This document shows positions 4,336 to 9,479 of a stretch of DNA of 9,479 nt, piece by piece. The stretch spans positions 1 through 9,479 of the forward strand of contig JADGOU010000091.1 of assembly GCA_017882835.1 (NCBI GenBank). The letters run 5' to 3'. Origin of the DNA: Frankiaceae bacterium. Its GTDB lineage: Bacteria > Actinomycetota > Actinomycetes > JADGOU01. How positions within the stretch are numbered: position 1 is the first letter of the stretch; the number at the start of each line of letters is the position of its first letter. The position numbers were made by a program, and so were the translations under genes. A model generated the notes under the pieces. It did no database searches and was not told where the DNA came from. It was given only the letters and a program-made list of their open reading frames with translations.

Positions 4336-5958
4336 CTATGCCGTGCGGTTCGGGTCGACGGGACGGATCCACGCGGCCGTGTCGGGCGGCAGCCGATCAC
4401 CGGCCAGCGGGCCACTCGCCAGCAGCACGTCGCCAACCGGCAGGGACACGGCGACGGCGCCCAGGTTGACCACACAACGCACCCGGGTCGCCCCGCCGCC
4501 GCGCTCGAAGTCCAGCAGGTCGGACGGGCCGGTGCGGTCCATCCAGCGCAGCGCACCGCCGCCGGCACCCACCCACTCGCGCCGCAGCCGCAACGCCGCC
4601 CGGTAGAGCGCGAGCATCGAGTCACCTCGGGCGGACTCGGCTGCCACCGTGCAGTCGGCCCAGCCGGCCGGCGCCGGCAACCAGGTCTGGGCCGTCGTCG
4701 AGAAGCCGTACGGCGGTGCGTCCCCGGACCATGGCACTGGCACCCGGCAGCCGTCCCGGCCGATCTCGGTATGGCCGGTGCGTTCCCACACCGGGTCCTG
4801 CCGCGCTGCCGGTGCCACCTCGACCTGCGGCAGCCCCAGCTCCTCGCCTTGGTAGAGGTAGGCCGACCCGGGCAGCGCCAGCATCAGCAGCAGCGCCGCG
4901 CGCGCCCGGCGCTGTCCCGCCGCGCCGTCGCCGTACCGGGTCACGTGCCGGACCACGTCGTGGTTGGACAACACCCAGGTGGTGGTCGCCCCGACCAGCG
5001 CCGTTGCCGCCAGCGAGGCGTCGATCACTTGGCGCATGTCGGCGGCGGCCCATGGAGCGCCGAGAAACAGGAAGTTGAACGCCTGCTGCAACTCGTCCGG
5101 CCGGACATACGCCGCCAGCCGCTCGGCGTTCATCACCCACGCCTCACCGACGGCCATCCGGTCCCCGGGGTAGGAGTCGAGCACCTGGCGCCAGCGGCGG
5201 AAGACCTCGTGCACCTCCGGCTGGTCCCAGGCGTGCACGGTCTCGGTGCCGTCGTGGTCGGGCCCCGGGTGTCGCACCCCGGGGTTGTCCGGCAACATCG
5301 CGTCCTTGATCAGGCCGTGGGCAACGTCGATCCGGAAGCCGTCCACCCCGCGGTCCAGCCAGAACCGCAGGATCGACTCGAACTCGTCCCCTACCTCGGG
5401 GTTGCGCCAGTTCAGGTCGGGCTGCTCGGGGGTGAACAGGTGTAGGTACCACTGGCCGGGGCGCCCGTCCGCTGCCGGCACTCGGGTCCACGCCGGGCCG
5501 CCGAACACCGATGCCCAGTTGTTCGGCGGCTCGTCGCCACCGGGTCCGTGGCCGTCCCGGAACAGGTAGCGCGCCCGCTCCCGACTCCCGGGCGCGGCGC
5601 TCAGGGCGTCAACGAACCACGGGTGCCGGTACGACGTGTGGTTCGGCACGATGTCGACGGTCACCCGCAGGCCGAGTCTGTGCGCATCGGCGAGCAGGGC
5701 GTCGAACGCGGCCAGCCCGCCGTACGTCGGGTCGACGTCGCGGTAGTCCGCCACGTCATAACCGGCGTCCGTCAATGGCGAGGGGTAGAACGGCGTGATC
5801 CACAGTGCATCCACGCCCAGGTCGGCCAGGTAGCGCAGCCGGGATCGGATGCCGGGCAGGTCGCCCACGCCGTCGCCGTCGCTGTCGGCGAAGCTACGGA
5901 GGTAGACCTCGTAGAAGACGGCGTCCCGCCACCACGGTGCGGACACCCGCTCCGTCAT
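4336..5958 (-). CDS. GH13 alpha-glucosidase (oligosaccharide hydrolase)
   Basis: This is a 540-residue cytoplasmic-type glycoside hydrolase with no signal peptide. It starts with the WWRDAVFYEVYLRSF segment of the (beta/alpha)8 barrel and a DSDGDGVGDLPGI calcium-type loop. Conserved regions follow in order: DIVPNHT (102-108), QPDLNWRNPEV (179-189), GFRIDVAH with nucleophile D211, VGEAW with acid/base E272, and LSNHDVV with stabiliser D334. A C-terminal beta domain completes the chain. It would release glucose from the non-reducing ends of malto- or isomalto-oligosaccharides; from sequence alone trehalose-related activity cannot be excluded. Val212 right after the nucleophile is the residue seen in alpha-1,6-preferring relatives. 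The ATG lies four bases after the glbO stop, and a GAGG overlapping that stop serves as the ribosome site, so the two are probably translationally coupled. By neighbourhood it corresponds to what I recall as M. tuberculosis aglA (Rv2471). Confidence 0.9.
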   Translation of the reverse strand: MTERVSAPWWRDAVFYEVYLRSFADSDGDGVGDLPGIRSRLRYLADLGVDALWITPFYPSPLTDAGYDVADYRDVDPTYGGLAAFDALLADAHRLGLRVTVDIVPNHTSYRHPWFVDALSAAPGSRERARYLFRDGHGPGGDEPPNNWASVFGGPAWTRVPAADGRPGQWYLHLFTPEQPDLNWRNPEVGDEFESILRFWLDRGVDGFRIDVAHGLIKDAMLPDNPGVRHPGPDHDGTETVHAWDQPEVHEVFRRWRQVLDSYPGDRMAVGEAWVMNAERLAAYVRPDELQQAFNFLFLGAPWAAADMRQVIDASLAATALVGATTTWVLSNHDVVRHVTRYGDGAAGQRRARAALLLMLALPGSAYLYQGEELGLPQVEVAPAARQDPVWERTGHTEIGRDGCRVPVPWSGDAPPYGFSTTAQTWLPAPAGWADCTVAAESARGDSMLALYRAALRLRREWVGAGGGALRWMDRTGPSDLLDFERGGGATRVRCVVNLGAVAVSLPVGDVLLASGPLAGDRLPPDTAAWIRPVDPNRTA

Positions 5959-5962
5959 GTCC

Positions 5963-6352
5963 TCACGCCGGCTGGTTGACCAGCGAGAAGGCGGCGCCCT
6001 CCAGGTAGGACCACAGCTTCTGCTCGGCCGCCGGCGGCAGCGCCAGACTGTCTAGAGCGGCGCGCATGTGCCGCAGCCAGGCGTCCCGCTGCGCCGGCCC
6101 GATGGCAAAGCCAGCATGCCGCATCCGCAGCCGAGGATGTCCCCGCAGTTGGCTGTAGGTGCGCGGGCCGCCCCAGTACTGAACCAGGAACATCCGCAGC
6201 CGCTCCTGCGCCCCGGACAGGTCCGGCTCCGGGTAGAGCGGTCGCAGTTCGGGATCGGTAGCCACCCCGGCGTAGAACCGGGCGACCAGAAACCGAAACG
6301 TCTCCGCGCCGCCGACGGCGTCATAGAAGCTGACAGCCGGCTGTTCGCTCAC
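5963..6352 (-). CDS. glbO: Group II truncated haemoglobin GlbO
   Basis: This is a small haem protein of the 2-on-2 globin fold that binds O2 tightly; roles proposed for relatives include O2/NO chemistry and peroxidase activity. The sequence runs very close to M. tuberculosis GlbO as I remember it: SFYDAVGG, then RLRMFLVQYWGGPRTYSQ and GHPRLRMRH. Key haem-pocket residues are present, numbered from the GTG start: Tyr27 (B10) in ARFY, Tyr40 (CD1) in LYPEPDL, proximal His79 (F8) in RMRHAGF and Trp92 (G8) in RDAWL. I chose GTG 6352 (129 residues; relative about 128) because AGGA lies eight bases upstream; the in-frame ATG at 6361 has no usable ribosome site. It lies between the prolyl oligopeptidase (39-base gap) and the alpha-glucosidase (4-base gap). 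Confidence 0.95.
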   Translation of the reverse strand: MSEQPAVSFYDAVGGAETFRFLVARFYAGVATDPELRPLYPEPDLSGAQERLRMFLVQYWGGPRTYSQLRGHPRLRMRHAGFAIGPAQRDAWLRHMRAALDSLALPPAAEQKLWSYLEGAAFSLVNQPA

Positions 6353-6391
6353 GGCCCCCATCCTGCCAGTCGCCGGCCGCGAACCAGCTAC

Positions 6392-8488
6392 TCACGGCGC
6401 CAGGTCCAGGCCGGTGCCGGCCGCGAGGAAGGCCAACGTATCGACCGAAAGCTCGATCGTGCGCGACACCGACCGGGCGCCGTGCCCCACGTTGACCTCG
6501 CGGCGCAGCAACACCGGCCGCTCGCCGGCGGTGGCGTGCTGCAACGCCGCGCACATCTTGCGGGCGTGCAACGGGTCGACCCGGGTGTCGGCGTCGAACA
6601 CGGTGAACAGCACCGCCGGATAGTCGGTGCCGTCGACGACGTGGTGGTACGGCGAGTAGCTCAGCAACCAACCGAGCTCGGTCGGGTCGGCTGCGCTGCC
6701 GTACTCGTCGCTCCAGGTCTGGCCGAGCCCGAAGCGCTCGTAGCGCACCATGTCGAGCAGGGGCGCCGAGCAGACCACGGCGGCGAACAGCTCCGGTCGC
6801 TGGGTCAGCGCGGCGCCGACCAGCAAGCCGCCGTTGCTGCCGCCGGAGAGGCTCAGCTGGGCTGGTGTAGTCCAGCCCTGTGCGACCAACCACTCGGCCG
6901 CGCCGGCGAAGTCGGCGAACACGTTGCCCTTGTGCTCCCGCATCCCGGCGCGGTGCCACTGCTCGCCCTCCTCCGAGCCGCCGCGCAGGTTGGCGATCGC
7001 GTAGACGCCGCCGGCCTCGACCCAGGCCAGGATGCTGGCGGCGTACGTCGGGGTCATGGCGATGTTGAAGCCGCCGTACCCGTGCAGCACGGTGGGCCGA
7101 GGCGCATCCGGTGCCTCCGCCGCCGAGAGCACGAACATCCGGACCTCGGTGCCATCGGCACTGCGGTAGCTCACCTGGCGCGCCTGCACCGCCGGCACGT
7201 TAACCACGCCGGGCGGCGTTGCCCAGACCGACACCTGCCCGGTGCGGGCGTCGTAGCGGTGCACTCGCGGCGGGGTGACGTGGTCGGTGTAGCCGAACCA
7301 CACCTCCGCGCCGCCCTCCGGCCGCGCGGTCAGGCCGGTGAGGGAGCCCAGGCCGGGCAGCTCGATCGGGCCGCGCGCGGCCCCGGTCCGCAGGTCGTAC
7401 ACCGCCAGCTCAGCCACCGCATGGCGGGTGTGCGCGGCCGCCAGCAGCGGTTCGGGCAGATCGTCGTCGTCGAGCAGCGCGAAGGAATCCAGCACGGCGT
7501 CCGGCTGCTCGGGCACCAGGTCGACCCAGTTCTCGTACGCCGGGGACTCCGGCGCGGTGACGCACAGCCGGCCGCGCGGGGCGTCCCGGTTGGTCCACAG
7601 GAAGAGCCGACCATCCCGGCCCACCTGTCCGGCCGTCTGGGCGTCGACCCCGGCCTGCACCGGGCGCAGCGCCGGCGCTTGGAGGGCAGCAGCGGACAGG
7701 TCGGCCAACCAAACGTCGTCGCGCGGCGCAGTGCCGGCGCTTGCCGACACCAGCAGCCACCGCCCGTCGCGGCTCACCGAGACGCCGTAGTAGTTCGTCT
7801 TGTCCAGGCCCGCGCCGTGGACCTGGACGTCGGCCGCGGCATCCGTACCGATCTGGTGCAGCCACACCCGCCGGTGGAACTGCTGCTCGCCGGCCGGGAC
7901 ATCCCGCGGTGGCAGCCGGCGCACGTAGTAGAACGCCTCCCCGCCCGGTAGCCAGGCGACCGGCGAGTACCGGGTGCGGTCGATCGGACCATCGACGATC
8001 TCGCCAGTGGCGACGTCGAGCACTCGCAGGGTCGACTCCTCATCACCCCCGCGGCTGAGCTGGTAGGCGAGCCGACGACCCTCCTTGTCGGGCTGCCAGG
8101 CGTCCAGGGTGGTGCTGCCAGCCGGGTCGATCTCCATTGGGTCGATCAGGAGCCGTTCGCAGCGTTCGTCGGTACCGGTCCGGTTGCCGTCGCGGCAGTA
8201 GAGCACCGCGTGCTCTTGAGCGGCCGTCCGGCGCAGGAAAAAGCTCCGCTCGCCGCGCCAGATCGGGGCGGTCACCATGCCGGCACCGAGCAGCTCGGCG
8301 AGCCGGCGGCGCAGCCGGTCACGGCCGGGGAGGCGGTCCAGGTGACCGCGGACCAGGGCGTCTTGCGCCTGCGACCAGACCCGAGTCGGCGCGCTGCCGG
8401 CGTCCTCGAGCCAGCGGTAGGGGTCGGCCACGCGAGACCCGAACAGCTCGTCGACCACGTCGAGCCGGGGCGCGTCGGGGTAGTCCAT
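6392..8488 (-). CDS. Prolyl oligopeptidase (S9A serine peptidase)
   Basis: This 698-residue protein is the usual length for prolyl oligopeptidase, a cytosolic enzyme that cuts short peptides after proline. The N-terminus (YPDAPRLDVVDELFGSRVADPYRWLED) is the family's typical opening. A seven-bladed propeller region follows, then an alpha/beta-hydrolase domain. The catalytic triad is visible: S551 in GGSNGG, D634 in DADTRVDPLHARKM and H669 in VNVGHGA, close to the porcine enzyme's 554/641/680. There is no signal peptide. The frame stays open upstream to 8728, but that extension is antisense to the HNH gene and unlike the family; ATG 8488 fits homology and has TAGGGT eight bases before it. It heads the minus-strand run with glbO and the alpha-glucosidase. 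It lacks visible specialisation, so a housekeeping peptide-recycling role is inferred. Confidence 0.95.
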   Translation of the reverse strand: MDYPDAPRLDVVDELFGSRVADPYRWLEDAGSAPTRVWSQAQDALVRGHLDRLPGRDRLRRRLAELLGAGMVTAPIWRGERSFFLRRTAAQEHAVLYCRDGNRTGTDERCERLLIDPMEIDPAGSTTLDAWQPDKEGRRLAYQLSRGGDEESTLRVLDVATGEIVDGPIDRTRYSPVAWLPGGEAFYYVRRLPPRDVPAGEQQFHRRVWLHQIGTDAAADVQVHGAGLDKTNYYGVSVSRDGRWLLVSASAGTAPRDDVWLADLSAAALQAPALRPVQAGVDAQTAGQVGRDGRLFLWTNRDAPRGRLCVTAPESPAYENWVDLVPEQPDAVLDSFALLDDDDLPEPLLAAAHTRHAVAELAVYDLRTGAARGPIELPGLGSLTGLTARPEGGAEVWFGYTDHVTPPRVHRYDARTGQVSVWATPPGVVNVPAVQARQVSYRSADGTEVRMFVLSAAEAPDAPRPTVLHGYGGFNIAMTPTYAASILAWVEAGGVYAIANLRGGSEEGEQWHRAGMREHKGNVFADFAGAAEWLVAQGWTTPAQLSLSGGSNGGLLVGAALTQRPELFAAVVCSAPLLDMVRYERFGLGQTWSDEYGSAADPTELGWLLSYSPYHHVVDGTDYPAVLFTVFDADTRVDPLHARKMCAALQHATAGERPVLLRREVNVGHGARSVSRTIELSVDTLAFLAAGTGLDLAP

Positions 8489-8496
8489 GGTTTCGC

Positions 8497-8502
8497 ACCC
8501 TA
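8497..8502 (-). promoter_or_regulatory. -10 box of the prolyl oligopeptidase operon
   Basis: TAGGGT on the minus strand ends eight bases before ATG 8488, the leaderless spacing also seen at orn and ettA. No Shine-Dalgarno sequence precedes the ATG. It would drive the peptidase-glbO-glucosidase run. Confidence 0.5.
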
Positions 8503-8627
8503 CGGGCGGTCCAGCTGGGCTCGACCCGGCGCCCGAGGAACCGCGCTGACAGAAGCGGCCTCGGCAGGCGACACTTGCACGCAGTCGGCTCGTCGCCCGC
8601 CCCCGTAGCGCGGTCCGGGTCGGCGGC

Positions 8628-8633
8628 GGGAGG
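8628..8633 (+). promoter_or_regulatory. Ribosome binding site for the HNH gene at GTG 8640
   Basis: GGGAGG lies six bases before GTG 8640 and supports that start. The rest of the 151-base gap (8489-8639) between the divergent peptidase and HNH genes holds the peptidase -10 box but no plus-strand promoter that I can support. Confidence 0.7.
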
Positions 8634-8639
8634 CTGTCG

Positions 8640-9242
8640 GTGGTCGACGCGTTAGTTCTCAACACGACGTACGAACCATTGTGCGTCGTGTCCCAGCGCC
8701 GCGCGGTCGTGCTCGTCCTGCTGACCAAGGCGGTGCCGATCGAGGTGACCGACGCGGTCTTCCACAGCGAGCGTCGGGTCGTGCCGCTGCCTGCGGTCGT
8801 CCGGCTGGTCCGCTACGTCAAGGTGCCCTACCGGGCCACAGTGCCGCTCACCCGCAAGGCGGTCTTCGCCCGCGACGGGGGGCGCTGCGTCTACTGCAAT
8901 GGCGCCGCGACCAGCCTGGACCATGTCGTGCCCCGCAGCCGCGGCGGCGAGCACGTGTGGGAGAACGTCGTCTCGGCCTGCGGGCGGTGCAACCACGCCA
9001 AGGCGGACCGGCACATCGGCGAACTCGGCTGGCGGCTGCGCAGCGTCCCCCGAGCGCCGACCGGCGCAAGCTGGCGCGTGGTCGGCTCCCGGCCGATGGA
9101 CCCGCGGTGGGTGACCTACCTCGATCCAGGCGCGGGCTCGCATCGCCCCCGGGTGATCAGTGACGGGTACGACGAGACCGGGTACGACGAGACCGGGTAC
9201 GACGAGACAGCCGAGGAGGAGTTGGACGAGGTCGCCGGTTGA
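8640..9242 (+). CDS. HNH endonuclease-like protein with GYDET repeat tail
   Basis: The protein has 200 residues. An N-terminal region (1-70, starting DALVLNTTYEPL) is typical of a widespread actinobacterial HNH family. The HNH nuclease motif follows: zinc-type Cys pair C83/C86 (RCVYC), D94-H95 (LDHVVPRSRGG) with H95 as the probable general base, N109 (WENVV), second Cys pair C114/C117 and NHAK. This predicts metal-dependent nicking or cutting of DNA, but the biological role of this chromosomal family is not established to my knowledge. Residues 176-190 are three perfect GYDET repeats, followed by an acidic end (AEEELDEVAG). There is no neighbouring methylase or specificity gene, so a restriction role is not supported. 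It is divergent from the peptidase operon. Codon 5 is the rare TTA. Confidence 0.9.
   Translation: MVDALVLNTTYEPLCVVSQRRAVVLVLLTKAVPIEVTDAVFHSERRVVPLPAVVRLVRYVKVPYRATVPLTRKAVFARDGGRCVYCNGAATSLDHVVPRSRGGEHVWENVVSACGRCNHAKADRHIGELGWRLRSVPRAPTGASWRVVGSRPMDPRWVTYLDPGAGSHRPRVISDGYDETGYDETGYDETAEEELDEVAG
9165..9209 (+). repeat. Three in-frame 15-bp tandem repeats (GYDET) in the HNH gene
   Basis: The unit GGGTACGACGAGACC occurs three times head to tail; only the last base of the third copy differs. Each unit codes Gly-Tyr-Asp-Glu-Thr. Identity at the DNA level, including third positions, points to recent slippage or duplication. Because the unit is a multiple of three, changes in copy number keep the frame. 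Confidence 0.95.
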
Positions 9243-9271
9243 CGACAGCCGCCGCGCTCGGTCAGCCGCGC

Positions 9272-9277
9272 TACCCT
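9272..9277 (+). promoter_or_regulatory. -10 box of the amidase gene, leaderless arrangement
   Basis: TACCCT ends eight bases before ATG 9286, and no Shine-Dalgarno sequence lies in between or just upstream. This would give a leaderless mRNA. The 43-base gap after the HNH stop leaves room for a promoter. Confidence 0.45.
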
Positions 9278-9285
9278 CCGCACCG

Positions 9286-9479
9286 ATGACCTCGCTGCAC
9301 GACCTCAGCGCGCTGGAGCAGGCCGCCGCCATCCGGAGCCGCGAGGTCAGCCCGGTGGAGTTGGTGGAGCACTACCTGGGGCGGGTCGAGGTGTTGGCGG
9401 ACGCGGTGGGCGCGTTCGTGACCGTAACCGCCGACCGGGCTCGCGCGCAGGCCCGCGCCGCCGAGCGGGCGGTGGCCGA
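9286..9479 (+). CDS. Amidase-signature family protein, N-terminal part
   Basis: Only the first 64 codons are in the window. They read like the N-terminus of amidase-signature enzymes (GatA-like): a short helix (LHDLSALEQAAAIRSREVS), then SPVELVEHYLGRVE, then VGAFVTVTADRARAQARAAE. These enzymes hydrolyse amide bonds with a Ser-cisSer-Lys triad that lies further downstream and cannot be checked here. The family includes GatA of the tRNA amidotransferase and many stand-alone amidases. With no gatC visible just upstream, a stand-alone amidase is more likely, but substrate is unknown. The frame is open to the window edge. Confidence 0.82.
   Translation, partial: MTSLHDLSALEQAAAIRSREVSPVELVEHYLGRVEVLADAVGAFVTVTADRARAQARAAERAVA

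Noticed and set aside
6068..7951. Long plus-strand open frame opposite the prolyl oligopeptidase and glbO
   Set aside because: It is antisense to genes with complete catalytic motifs and its translation resembles no protein; long shadow frames are expected in high-GC DNA.
882..8654. TTA codons in orn (Leu43), ettA (Leu201) and HNH (codon 5) as bldA-type developmental control
   Set aside because: They occur in housekeeping genes, and the organism is not shown to be a Streptomyces, so they are more likely just rare codons.
8489..8728. 80-residue N-terminal extension of the prolyl oligopeptidase
   Set aside because: The family normally begins at the YPDAPRLD-type segment, the extension overlaps the HNH gene antisense, and a promoter-like TAGGGT lies within it next to ATG 8488.
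8640..9242. HNH protein as a restriction or defence system
   Set aside because: There is no methylase, specificity or toxin-type partner, and its neighbours look like a conserved housekeeping block.

Overview
The window is high-GC DNA from an actinobacterium. The signs are GC-rich third codon positions, a mycobacterial/actinobacterial-type LexA box, DnaA-box-like sites of the actinobacterial form (TGTCCACA core), several TANNNT promoters placed 6-8 bases before start codons (the leaderless pattern), and protein sequences very close in style to mycobacterial ones (the truncated haemoglobin strongly resembles M. tuberculosis GlbO as I remember it). I cannot name the genus. It looks like ordinary chromosome: there is no insertion sequence, phage gene, CRISPR array or defence system.

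Left part (1-1883), nearly all minus strand. A LexA box precedes what looks like the first 17 codons of a minus-strand gene running off the left edge. Then come tRNA-His(GTG) with encoded CCA, a 37-bp tandem duplication, oligoribonuclease orn, a two-tier hairpin, a DinB/maleylpyruvate-isomerase-fold protein and tRNA-Arg(TCT).

Centre (1884-4323), plus strand. A leader with two DnaA-box-like sites and two hairpins leads to an SSB paralogue without the usual acidic tip. A very GC-rich hairpin follows, then an apparently leaderless ettA (ABC-F translation factor).

Right part (4336-8488), minus strand, convergent with ettA. A probable operon runs prolyl oligopeptidase -> group II truncated haemoglobin (glbO) -> GH13 alpha-glucosidase, with gaps of about 40 and 4 bases. 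Divergent from it (8640-9242, plus) is an HNH endonuclease-like protein with a GYDET x3 tail, followed by the start of an amidase-signature protein that runs off the right edge.

From memory, the order HNH / glbO / alpha-glucosidase / ettA / ssb, with the same relative orientations, recalls the M. tuberculosis Rv2469c-Rv2478c neighbourhood, so this is probably an old actinobacterial block, here with a prolyl oligopeptidase between HNH and glbO. Functional themes are RNA turnover and translation (orn, tRNAs, ettA), DNA maintenance (ssb, HNH, the LexA-controlled gene), and peptide/oligosaccharide breakdown beside a haem protein. I found no convincing new system; the most interesting signals are regulatory (LexA box, paired DnaA boxes, tandem repeat, leaderless starts).
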